NCBI GenBank assembly: GCA_937894115.1
Contig: CALBFP010000010.1
Coordinates: 1 to 49,491, forward strand
Length of the DNA: 49,491 nt
Source of the DNA: an uncultured euryarchaeote
Lineage (GTDB): Archaea; Thermoplasmatota; Poseidoniia; Poseidoniales; Poseidoniaceae
Direction: 5' to 3'
A program made the position numbers and the translations under genes. The stretch's first letter is position 1, and every line of letters begins with the position of its first letter. Positions 17,222-25,859 of the stretch are shown in pieces. The notes beneath the pieces are model-generated. The model did not search any database. It was not told the DNA's origin and saw nothing but the letters and a program-made list of their open reading frames with translations.

Positions 17222-17734
17222 ATGGACCTGAATCCTTTGTCGTACAACGGACGAGATGAGGGTATCGAAGTTTCTTTGCACACGCAACTTCGTCCGGGCG
17301 ATGATGCAAAAAACGTTTCAGCTGCAATTCATGCCCTCTTTCCAAATGCGGTCATAAGCGAATTTGAAAATGTCGAATTTCCGAACAGTCGGATACAGGA
17401 CATTGAATGCATGAATTTGTCCTTCGATGTGTTCCTTGAACAGCTGCGAAAACAAGCAATTCTTGATACTGCTATGGATGCAATGGGACTCCATCTAAGC
17501 GAAAACCAGACCGCATTCAGGATCTCTCGACTGGCCGCATTTGCAGGAAAAATTTCGTTTGCGCTCGATGATGAGCCCTTGGGTGGATGTTTTGAGATTC
17601 GGCTCAAAGGTGTTGGTTTAGCCGATTGGATTGAAGCATCCACATGGCACTCTGGACGACAGCGCGTACCCAGGCATTTGAACGATGATATGGCAATGGA
17701 TGCGGATGGAGAAGCATCCACTTGGCATCAATAG
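17222..17734 (+). CDS. UPF0201 family protein
   Basis: A 170-aa archaeal protein of the UPF0201 family, whose biochemical role is not established. The family core is plain: HTQLRPGDD near the start, an LRKQAILDTA helix, an AGKISF strand, and the DEPLGGCFEIRL block. I start at the ATG at 17222, because upstream residues in the open frame are antisense to the glycosyltransferase. The C-terminal 35 residues go beyond the usual family end and contain the hexapeptide EASTWH twice. It is divergent from the glycosyltransferase and overlaps the stop of the Pcp-Nudix gene by 7 bp. Confidence 0.85.
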   Translation: MDLNPLSYNGRDEGIEVSLHTQLRPGDDAKNVSAAIHALFPNAVISEFENVEFPNSRIQDIECMNLSFDVFLEQLRKQAILDTAMDAMGLHLSENQTAFRISRLAAFAGKISFALDDEPLGGCFEIRLKGVGLADWIEASTWHSGRQRVPRHLNDDMAMDADGEASTWHQ

Positions 17735-18711
17735 CGTCCGTCAAGCAAGTCCTTGACGATAGGGACATCAGCATCGAGCCAATCGAGATTCAAATCGTCC
17801 GCTGTTGAAATCCATTTCATCTCACTGTGGACCTTGAGTTCAATCTTATCGAATTCCGTGGAGTCTACAATAAATCCGTGAATTTCCACACTCATGAACG
17901 GGTAGTTATGCCGCCACAGACCGGCTTTTTTGATGATGGTCGTTTGAATTCCCAACTCTTCCATAAGTTCTCTCAAAACTGCATCCTCTGGATTCTCGCC
18001 GGGTTCTATTGTACCTCCTGGGAACTCCCATTTTCCAGGCTGAGGTTCGCTCTGGCTGCGTTTCATAGCCAGAAAACCTTGTTCTGAGGTAAACATTCCT
18101 GCTGCGACCCTTATTACTGGTTTATACAACATATGTGCCAATATTTGTCGAATTAATTTTATTGAATCTTTTTTGGAAAAGTATGCATCACTGGGAAGAT
18201 GGAGAAAGAGACATGGAATTGCGAATTGATGTTGAGCAAGGGCCTCCAATGTTCGAAAATAGGTTTCATTACAAATAAATCGCCCAGCGTTCGTGGACAA
18301 TTCAACATCAAACTCCCATTGGTTCACGCCCCATTTTTTGATAGGAAGGGGGTTTTGCAAATCACCGTTTCCACTTAATTGAACGCCGAGCTCCTGTCGT
18401 CCACTGTTGTCTGGAATTTGCATATGAAGCAAATCTTCAGCCCGAGTTTCAATCCGCGGACGAGTGCACTCTCCGCACAAGCCTAGATGAAGGATAGCGT
18501 CCCATTCCCTGCTCTCCAATTGTTGGGCTGTCCAGTTTGACCCCGACTCATCGACATTTAAGACGCGTTTTTCGATCGAAACTTCACTTGAACCCCTACC
18601 GAACGGGTTTTTGAGAGGTAGGGTTGACGGAAACGAATTGACGATCAATTCTGTGGGGTTGATTTCATACGACCCAAAAGGTTCGAATCCGCTGAGAAGA
18701 ACTCTTGGCAT
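17728..18711 (-). CDS. Pyrrolidone-carboxylate peptidase-Nudix hydrolase fusion
   Basis: A 327-aa two-domain protein. Residues 1-195 match peptidase family C15, which removes N-terminal pyroglutamate from peptides: the GFEPFG loop (8-13), an HLGL strand (75-78), a Glu in the RIETRAEDL stretch (Glu88), the nucleophile Cys147 in GRFICNETYF, and His171 in FLHLPS. Residues 198-327 are a MutT-like Nudix domain with a perfect Nudix box at Gly233-Ile255 (G-x5-E-x7-RE-L-x-EE-x-G-I). It is preceded by a GKWEFPGG motif as in 8-oxo-dGTP or related pyrophosphohydrolases. I start at the ATG at 18711; the frame runs on to 18780. Both active sites look complete. I do not recall this fusion as an established architecture. 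Confidence 0.85.
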   Translation of the reverse strand: MPRVLLSGFEPFGSYEINPTELIVNSFPSTLPLKNPFGRGSSEVSIEKRVLNVDESGSNWTAQQLESREWDAILHLGLCGECTRPRIETRAEDLLHMQIPDNSGRQELGVQLSGNGDLQNPLPIKKWGVNQWEFDVELSTNAGRFICNETYFRTLEALAQHQFAIPCLFLHLPSDAYFSKKDSIKLIRQILAHMLYKPVIRVAAGMFTSEQGFLAMKRSQSEPQPGKWEFPGGTIEPGENPEDAVLRELMEELGIQTTIIKKAGLWRHNYPFMSVEIHGFIVDSTEFDKIELKVHSEMKWISTADDLNLDWLDADVPIVKDLLDGRY

Positions 18712-18778
18712 GGCAAACCCAAGGATTGAATGTTCTTGATTTTGCTGACAAGTTGGCAACAGATTGACAAACCAAAGC

Positions 18779-19120
18779 ATGAAGCGTACCGTGAGGCGTA
18801 TGACGGCGACTGGTCAATCGGATATACGACCGTGGCGCCTTATCACCGAAATTTGGAGAGAAATTTTCCTCGGTGTCGGTATGTGGGGGGCCTTTCGACC
18901 CATCTTTGCAGCTTTGCTAGCAGCTGTACCGGGATTGTTTCTCGGCCAACACTTCAATCGGAAACATCAACGTGCGTTCGATTGGACCTTATTGCAGATT
19001 CCTCTGGCACTCACTATCGTGCTGTACATTCCGTTATGGCTTTGGTCCATTTACGATGCTTGGCGCGATGCTACTGTCATCGTTTCAAATGCAAAATCAG
19101 GTCAAGGTCTCCAAAGTTGA
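18779..19120 (+). CDS. Small two-pass membrane protein
   Basis: A 113-aa protein from the ATG at 18779 (a TTG at 18764 is in frame). It has a basic N-terminal 30 residues, one hydrophobic segment at about 32-53 and a second at about 72-93 that is Trp/Tyr-rich (IPLWLWSIYDAWRDA). It is divergent from the Pcp-Nudix gene and its 3' end overlaps the convergent metzincin gene by 19 bp. No family is recognised. Confidence 0.6.
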   Translation: MKRTVRRMTATGQSDIRPWRLITEIWREIFLGVGMWGAFRPIFAALLAAVPGLFLGQHFNRKHQRAFDWTLLQIPLALTIVLYIPLWLWSIYDAWRDATVIVSNAKSGQGLQS

Positions 19121-19890
19121 TCTTTGGTTTCGAGTTCACCGGATTTCATTCCTTCCATGTCGTTGAGATCGTCTTGGTCAAACTCAGTTGGCAACTCTCC
19201 ACCGAGCCATGCACCGATGGTGAAGGTTTCAACGGCCCAGTACATCACGGAATCCTCGTTGTTTGAATGACCAGGATGCTCGGAATCTTCGTGATCAGCA
19301 GGTGAGGTGTACACGAGGTTGACCAACCCCAACAGATGACCAAACTCATGAACCATAACGCTGTTTTCTATGTCTTCTGCGGAAATTCTTGGGTTGAGAA
19401 TGGATGTCGAATCATCGATGGAATCTGAAAACAGTGCAATGGTGGATGCATCAACTGCAACCCCCAACACACTCTCATCCGAGTAGGTTCCTTGTGGCAT
19501 GATGACATGCCACCGAAGAATATCGGTCTGCGGATCTTCATCCATGGTTTCATGACCGATTTCACGAACTTTATTCGCATTCCACGTGGATGTTTCAGCA
19601 AAATTAACTTCGGTTAGCTCGATTTGTATGCCGTCGGGTTTGTCGCAAACTTGGCCTAACCGTTGTTTTAGCAGACTAACCGTTGAAGCCTCTGGACTGT
19701 ATCCAGGTGCGTGGTCGATTTCAACGACCATTTCTCTGTACGCATCATCTCGTAAACAGGCAAGTGCAAGGCCGCCAGGAACACCCCATGACTCGCCAAA
19801 AATGTCCTCGATGTCAGAGGTGCATCCTGAAATCGGAATGGATACCATCAAAAATGAGAGAAGAAAACACATCAAATGTTTGCTCCGCAT
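19102..19890 (-). CDS. Metzincin-like zinc protease lipoprotein
   Basis: A 262-aa protein with a signal peptide and lipobox (ISGC, Cys23), so probably anchored outside the cell. The zinc site is HEFGHLLGLVN: His181, Glu182 and His185 are the standard HExxH, and Gly188 fits HExxHxxG. The residue where metzincins have the third ligand His or Asp is Asn191. A Met-turn candidate (SVMYW, Met216) follows, after a His-rich loop (200-208) that could supply the missing ligand. It is the last gene of the surface-protein unit and could process its products; that role is inferred. Confidence 0.8.
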   Translation of the reverse strand: MRSKHLMCFLLSFLMVSIPISGCTSDIEDIFGESWGVPGGLALACLRDDAYREMVVEIDHAPGYSPEASTVSLLKQRLGQVCDKPDGIQIELTEVNFAETSTWNANKVREIGHETMDEDPQTDILRWHVIMPQGTYSDESVLGVAVDASTIALFSDSIDDSTSILNPRISAEDIENSVMVHEFGHLLGLVNLVYTSPADHEDSEHPGHSNNEDSVMYWAVETFTIGAWLGGELPTEFDQDDLNDMEGMKSGELETKDQLWRP

Positions 19891-19929
19891 AATAACCCCA
19901 TACCGTCGTTCTTCTAAAATATCACGAAA

Positions 19930-20370
19930 CTACCACTTTTCTGGCAACTCGAGCGGAGAAAACAGCTGTCCTGGCCCAGTCGCCTCAGAAAGCTGTTGGC
20001 GAACCAATTGTTCCCAAGCGCGGAGTGCTAGTATTCCATCAACAAGGTCCATTTCTGTCTCTACAAGTGTCACACGAATGAGAGTGGAGAGAATGTCCAT
20101 CCGATCTTGATCGACAATTTTCAACACCTTTTCAACATCGAAAATGGGTTCGCTTGCTTCAGTTCCCTGTCGAGAGGTTATTGGCCAAGGATGCGCAACA
20201 CGTTCGTTGATCGATGCGCCTGTTTTTTCAGCAAACTCATTCAATGTATTCAACAAACCCTGGATGTGGTGTTGCAAAACCAAGGCTACTTCCGATACTG
20301 GCATCGTAAGTTGTCCAATCAAACTGACCATGCGCTCTTGGAGCGTAACCATTGAATCTGTCGCTGACAT
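19930..20370 (-). CDS. Soluble helical protein, unknown
   Basis: A 146-aa protein with no signal peptide or membrane segment, mostly helical, acidic in its second half and rich in Leu, Val and Glu. It begins 13 bp after the end of the 1808-aa surface protein and ends 39 bp before the metzincin, so it is probably co-transcribed with both. No family is recognised. A cytosolic protein inside a secreted-protein unit could be a chaperone or regulator, but nothing in the sequence shows this. Confidence 0.6.
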   Translation of the reverse strand: MSATDSMVTLQERMVSLIGQLTMPVSEVALVLQHHIQGLLNTLNEFAEKTGASINERVAHPWPITSRQGTEASEPIFDVEKVLKIVDQDRMDILSTLIRVTLVETEMDLVDGILALRAWEQLVRQQLSEATGPGQLFSPLELPEKW

Positions 20371-20383
20371 TCGTCAACCCCAA

Positions 20384-23300
20384 TTATTTCTTTGAAAACC
20401 CGTCGATATACATCCAACCGAAATGGTTCCATTGCTCTTGCGTCCAACCTTCGGGTAAACCTGTTGGAGGAAGTGGTGCGATGCCTCGTGGGTCGGGAGA
20501 GGCAGGAGTAGGTTGTGCAGATTGCACAGGCTGTACAGGTTCCATTACCGGTGCTGGTACGGCTTCAGGCATCGGTGCGGCAGTGTCCAAATTAAGTTCT
20601 GGAACGGTTTTTACCTCCATCTCTTCAGCCACAGCATCGGTCTGGTCCGCCTCAAATTCATCCTCTTCCCCATACTTCATCCTACGATACATCACCAGCA
20701 TCCACATGAAGGCTGATAGGGAAACCACCGTCACCAAGTATAGGAAGATTGTAAATTGCCCTTCACCAGCTTGCTGCGCGAGGGCATCTCCATCACGTAT
20801 GGTTTCCTTCTTCACGATCAAGGGGTCAACGTTGTAACGATCCATCTCTACACCGTCAACAAGAACCAGCAACCTGTACGTCTGTGATTCACCCGGTTCG
20901 ACTGCAGCAACGACCGGAATTTTGGCTTCTGCAGGAATTCCTGCGACGACTTGAAGTGACGTATTCGCCTCTTCGTTCCAATTGCCACCATCGACCAATC
21001 GTTGAAGAACAAAGGAAACGTTGCCTTTTCCACCTTCATTTTGAACACGTATCTCGAGTTCAGATGCCTCGTTTTGTGTTGGGCTTGGGTTGCTCCATGC
21101 GATGTCCGTCTCGGGATGGTCAAACGAAATGCTCGGTCCGAGCAACGACAGTGGCCAAGTCGCAAACGGTTGGTTGATGTTGTTGTTTTCCGTCTCGAAC
21201 GGGTTGCCTGTGGCATCCGAACCCGAAACCCAAATGTCAACGACATACGAAGGCAACAGTGTTGTTGCTCCCATGTCGGTAAGATCAATCGTTCCTGTCC
21301 AGAAGAATTTCTCACCAAATGGAAGCGTCTCGGGCAAGGCGGTGGCTCCTCGAGAGATTTCAGCCTCACCGGCCCGAATCCTGTAATGAAGGACTGCAGG
21401 GTTGTCCAAATCAAATCCATTGTCATCAACGGTCTCAAGCATCACCAGTAGTGAATTTGCTTCTCCAATTGAAAGCGACGACCCTGCAGGAACTTGGTTC
21501 AGCATGACCGTTTGAATCGTCGGATTCGAACTGTCAACTGCAAAACGTACCCTTGGGAGTGGGTCGGTCTGATCTTGGGCTAGACCAGGCAAATCATCAA
21601 GGCGAAGCCGGAAGTCCAAATGACCGGAATTAACAGAAGGAACCAGCAAATCGAGACTAAATTCACCATTCTCTCTTGGGGAGGTCCTCCAAACGTGATC
21701 GAAATCTCCGAAGACGACGTCAAATGCACCTGCTGGAGCAGGTGTTTCATCTTCACTAAACAAAACTCGACCGGTCACACGCAAAGCCTGTCCGCTTCCA
21801 ATGAGGGTTTCGTCAGCCTCATCATTGTAGTGATTGGTTCCGTCGCGGAGCTCGACTGCTTTGATGTGGCCTTGTTCCGTATAGAACCTGAAATCGTTAT
21901 CGAGACTCCAGGCATTGGACCCTAACCCGCTGATCTTTGAAAAACACGGAACCGATTCCCCCTCATTGCATGGCTTGTCCGTTACTTTGAGAACGGGTAT
22001 GAAGTATTCAGCACCGTCCGTATCGTAGGTTTCTGGAAACGACCACGTTAATTGGAAGCGTGCGCGAATAATCAACTGATTTTCATCATCACCGAAGGTT
22101 GAAACTTGTGAATAGAGATTTGAAACGGCGATGTATTCGCCACCGGACTCCAGCTTCGCTTTCGGCAATCCATTTTCATCCTCCTCTAACTGAATAAAAA
22201 TGGACGTTTCTTCATCGTTCACATCTTCGCCAAGAGCAAACTGGACAAACTGAATGTCGTCCCATCCGTTGCGATCGGAAAGAACAACTTGGGCAGTGTA
22301 CATCACTCCTGGATGGAGCGGCTGTTCATCTTCATGCCCAACAATACTGGAGTTGGTTAAATCCACGACAGGTTCAAACTCTTGCCGAATTCTGTAGGTT
22401 GAAACATCAGCATCCCAAGCAGGAGATGTCTGTCCAGGAGCATAACCACATACCTGTGGCGTTGGAGGACAAACAGGCCCTCCACCCATCGCAACTTGGT
22501 TTTGTTGGCCGTCCTTGCCGCTGACGTACATCGAAACAACCTGCCCATGCTCAAGCATTGAATCATCAATGAGTCCATTGAAAATATTCAATCCACCCAC
22601 GATGGTTTCAGGCGAAGACAAAATTTTCTCTTCATACTCATCTTCTTGAGGGAATCCATCGAAATTAAAGTCATGACAGCCAATAGCAACAGTTGACTTG
22701 CAACCAACCCAGTAATGCAGAGTGACTTGCGTTGGTGGATCAACGCTGTCCTGAATGTCGATTGCAATGGCTTGTCCTCCAGGGGCAGGAGGGCCAACAT
22801 GTCGCTCTTGACCATCGTAAGGCGTGACACCAAGAACGAGCGGGGAATTACCATCGAGAACCAAGCGAATCGTGTTGTAGCCTGGGTTGGTAAACGTGGA
22901 ACCGTTTGGTAGATCCACGGCTTCAACCGAGAAAATCATGCCGCCTGGAGAGGATTCGATTGGCGAAGTGAATGTGAGATTGTACGATCCGAAATTCGGA
23001 TTTGATTCCTCAACCAAAACGATCGGAGGCTCAACGGTTCCATTCGGATCGACCGATGGATTGCCGTCATAATCTACGTTCTGGCCAACAACACGGAGCA
23101 TGAACTCACCTGCGAGAGGCGAGAGTTGTGATGCTTCAAAGTGTATTTTTCCGAGGAATGAAAGATTCTGTCCACCTCGAACCCAGTCTTGAGCAAACAA
23201 CTGGCGGCCTGTTTCATCAAAGACCTGCAAACCATCAAGTTGGATGTCGTTCTCAACACGAAGGTTCATGTTTTCGGTTTCCCAATTGCTTACGGCCGTT

Positions 23301-25810
23301 CCAAGCGAATCTTTGACGGTAAGCAAGGCCTCTGTCGAGAGTTCGTCGTCCCAGCTCCAATCAACGGTAACAGGAATCCGAATCGATCGAACATCGCTTG
23401 AATCAATTGAAGATGTGCAATTTGCGGTATCGAATGAGACAATACCGCTTGCATCGCTAAGGGTGCTGCACACATCGCCTTGCTGCCACTTAAACGTCGG
23501 ATTTTCACCTCTTGAATTGTTCAGGGAAGCCGTTACTTCGGTGACAAAGTTGACTTCATCACCATGAGCAACCTTGACGATAAGGTTCCGAGCAATTCCA
23601 TCGGGAGCAGCCATACCACCTTCAAAGACTGCACTGATAGCGTGTGTGTTCATTTTGTATGCGATGTCAATGTTGGTGATTTTTATTCGACCCGAAGTTT
23701 GTGCTTTTACGGCTAGGGGCACCTCTACCATTCCTTCCCCATTGTCAGGCACGTACTCATTGAAGGCGTCGACCAGTGTTGGTTGATTGACAACTTCCTC
23801 GTCAACAACCGACGCATCACTCACTTGTATGGTGGATTCGTTCAAGAACAGAACACTTTCCCAATCGAAGGTGCCGTCTGCACCAACGTCAATTCTCGGG
23901 CGATCGGGATAACCTTCCTCATAGAACAACTCAAGGCTGTCCATCATTGGTGTTTTGAATCGGTCTGAGGATGTCATTGTGACGGCATAACGCAAGACGT
24001 TGCCGGCTCCATCGGTGGAGAAACTCGTTTCAACCAGATTATCTGCAGATTTCCAAGTCGACCCATCATCGTTGGAGACCTGTACGGTTATGCTGGTTGC
24101 AGCATCGGTTGTTGCGGTCCATACAGGCCTTACTTTGCCAACTTTGGTCCCAGTAGGTTTGGGAGGAGACGTCCATGTGCCGCTTGACTCGTATTCTGTA
24201 GCATACTCCAAATCGACCCACCATGATACAGCGGTCGACCCGATGAGTGTTGCTTTCCATACAAGTTCCTTACCAGGATGTTGAAAATGAACCGTCGTGT
24301 TGGATTCGACTGCAACCCAATGCGTTCCGTTGTCGGCTGAAACCCAGTAATCGACGCGGTCACCAATTGAAGCTGCTGACCACAGCGTTTCCATGTTAAT
24401 TGCAAGGACATCATCATCGGTTTCCACTACAGGACCGAACCATGTGGTTGTCCCAGGTGCTGGTGTGGTTTTGTATTGCCAACTTGTACCAAATTCATGG
24501 TAGGATGGAGAACTGGACCACGTGGAATAACCCGAGTCAACCGTGATGAAACGTCGACCATCGTAGAAAAGGCCGTAGCCTAGAGAGGAAATACTGCGGA
24601 CCGTGTTTTCGGGTATCAAGGCCGTGGCGCTGCCAGAACGGCCCCAGGATTCGAGCTGATCTCGGTCGTTGTAGTAATTCCCATCTTGACATCGCATGAA
24701 GAAGTGTGTTTGATTCATCTCAAGTCCACGTGCTTGTTGATTGCTCACGCCGCACTGCCATATGGATGAAGACGAGGTCTGGAATGTGAAGTACTCACCT
24801 CCACGCTCAAAGTCCCCTGTAGAACTGACCGTGTAGGATTGAATGCGCCGATTCTGATTGTGGAGGACCCAAATCGTGTCATCGTTGGGATCGTACGTGA
24901 TTCCGGTATAATCTCCGTTCCCTTGTGGTTGAAACGAGTTGGTGCAAACCCATTCGTTTTCGTTGGAAATATCGAATTCAATGATGCGATGATAAAGCGT
25001 GTTTGCGGTGGATGTGTAGAAGTATTTGTAGCCCGAAAGAATGGCGTAAAGACGCTCATCGTCTGTTACCACCCAATCACGGAACCCCCATTGGCCGTAG
25101 TAGGAAGACGAATGTTTCGTGGGCAATGTACAACCGTTTTGGTCCAAAGTTATGATGCTCTCTCGGGTTCCGTTGTTGGGGTAAAGCCTGTGAACTATGT
25201 TGTGAAATGACGTGGAAGACCAAGTTGACAAGTACAACCAATCGTGATGACGAAGTATGGCTCCCTGACCCTGAGCATTGAGTGAGTTTGGACTCAATTT
25301 CAATTGCTGAGAAAACAATGCATCGCTGGAATTCGACGTATGCGGTTGTCGTATAGCATAGGTCCCGTTGTCGAGCCAAGCGGTGCTTGCAGGGTTGACC
25401 TCTTCGTCAAGTCCATGAGGATTAAACTCGCGACTCGAATTTGCCATTGCAAGGGTCAACTTCGCACTTTGATTGTCTGTGGAGGATGCCTCACCTGCGT
25501 TCCAGTGGTCCCGAGTTGTTGTCGGAACCGAGGACCACCCCGTAGCTGAGGCACCGGAAAGCGTCATTTGTACATCGGTCACCTCTGCACCTTTCGGTAA
25601 AGCAATTTTAGCACCCGTGTCCGCATTTCCACCTTGATAGAGTGCGATGTATTCGGTTGTACCATCGCTAAACTCGTAGGTATGTCGGGCTACTTCGGCG
25701 GCTTCAGCCTGTTGAACATAGAGTTCACTGATTGGGGACATACTCATGCCTAAAAACAGTGCGAGCAGCACTACGGCAAGAGAACGTCGAGAGACAGCGT
25801 CCGCACTCAT
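20384..25810 (-). CDS. Giant membrane-anchored surface protein (1808 aa)
   Basis: The signal peptide (1-36) is followed by a long extracellular part. It starts with a beta region, then shows propeller-like segments (around 180-430, with RIIEFDISN and DDTIWVLHNQNRRIQSY strands) and discoidin- or Ig-like beta domains (about 450-1690) containing many acidic, probably Ca-binding, loops. A membrane helix (about 1686-1708) is followed by a cytosolic tail rich in Glu, Pro and Ala. The tail ends in an aromatic motif, GLPEGWTQEQWNHFGWMYID. The gene starts 49 bp after the 1915-aa surface gene. Adhesin, polymer capture or S-layer-like roles are possible; none is shown. Confidence 0.75.
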   Translation of the reverse strand: MSADAVSRRSLAVVLLALFLGMSMSPISELYVQQAEAAEVARHTYEFSDGTTEYIALYQGGNADTGAKIALPKGAEVTDVQMTLSGASATGWSSVPTTTRDHWNAGEASSTDNQSAKLTLAMANSSREFNPHGLDEEVNPASTAWLDNGTYAIRQPHTSNSSDALFSQQLKLSPNSLNAQGQGAILRHHDWLYLSTWSSTSFHNIVHRLYPNNGTRESIITLDQNGCTLPTKHSSSYYGQWGFRDWVVTDDERLYAILSGYKYFYTSTANTLYHRIIEFDISNENEWVCTNSFQPQGNGDYTGITYDPNDDTIWVLHNQNRRIQSYTVSSTGDFERGGEYFTFQTSSSSIWQCGVSNQQARGLEMNQTHFFMRCQDGNYYNDRDQLESWGRSGSATALIPENTVRSISSLGYGLFYDGRRFITVDSGYSTWSSSPSYHEFGTSWQYKTTPAPGTTTWFGPVVETDDDVLAINMETLWSAASIGDRVDYWVSADNGTHWVAVESNTTVHFQHPGKELVWKATLIGSTAVSWWVDLEYATEYESSGTWTSPPKPTGTKVGKVRPVWTATTDAATSITVQVSNDDGSTWKSADNLVETSFSTDGAGNVLRYAVTMTSSDRFKTPMMDSLELFYEEGYPDRPRIDVGADGTFDWESVLFLNESTIQVSDASVVDEEVVNQPTLVDAFNEYVPDNGEGMVEVPLAVKAQTSGRIKITNIDIAYKMNTHAISAVFEGGMAAPDGIARNLIVKVAHGDEVNFVTEVTASLNNSRGENPTFKWQQGDVCSTLSDASGIVSFDTANCTSSIDSSDVRSIRIPVTVDWSWDDELSTEALLTVKDSLGTAVSNWETENMNLRVENDIQLDGLQVFDETGRQLFAQDWVRGGQNLSFLGKIHFEASQLSPLAGEFMLRVVGQNVDYDGNPSVDPNGTVEPPIVLVEESNPNFGSYNLTFTSPIESSPGGMIFSVEAVDLPNGSTFTNPGYNTIRLVLDGNSPLVLGVTPYDGQERHVGPPAPGGQAIAIDIQDSVDPPTQVTLHYWVGCKSTVAIGCHDFNFDGFPQEDEYEEKILSSPETIVGGLNIFNGLIDDSMLEHGQVVSMYVSGKDGQQNQVAMGGGPVCPPTPQVCGYAPGQTSPAWDADVSTYRIRQEFEPVVDLTNSSIVGHEDEQPLHPGVMYTAQVVLSDRNGWDDIQFVQFALGEDVNDEETSIFIQLEEDENGLPKAKLESGGEYIAVSNLYSQVSTFGDDENQLIIRARFQLTWSFPETYDTDGAEYFIPVLKVTDKPCNEGESVPCFSKISGLGSNAWSLDNDFRFYTEQGHIKAVELRDGTNHYNDEADETLIGSGQALRVTGRVLFSEDETPAPAGAFDVVFGDFDHVWRTSPRENGEFSLDLLVPSVNSGHLDFRLRLDDLPGLAQDQTDPLPRVRFAVDSSNPTIQTVMLNQVPAGSSLSIGEANSLLVMLETVDDNGFDLDNPAVLHYRIRAGEAEISRGATALPETLPFGEKFFWTGTIDLTDMGATTLLPSYVVDIWVSGSDATGNPFETENNNINQPFATWPLSLLGPSISFDHPETDIAWSNPSPTQNEASELEIRVQNEGGKGNVSFVLQRLVDGGNWNEEANTSLQVVAGIPAEAKIPVVAAVEPGESQTYRLLVLVDGVEMDRYNVDPLIVKKETIRDGDALAQQAGEGQFTIFLYLVTVVSLSAFMWMLVMYRRMKYGEEDEFEADQTDAVAEEMEVKTVPELNLDTAAPMPEAVPAPVMEPVQPVQSAQPTPASPDPRGIAPLPPTGLPEGWTQEQWNHFGWMYIDGFSKK

Positions 25811-25859
25811 GTTGTCAATGCAGTGCTTGGAAGATTATCAAGCGTTTGCATATCCGTCA

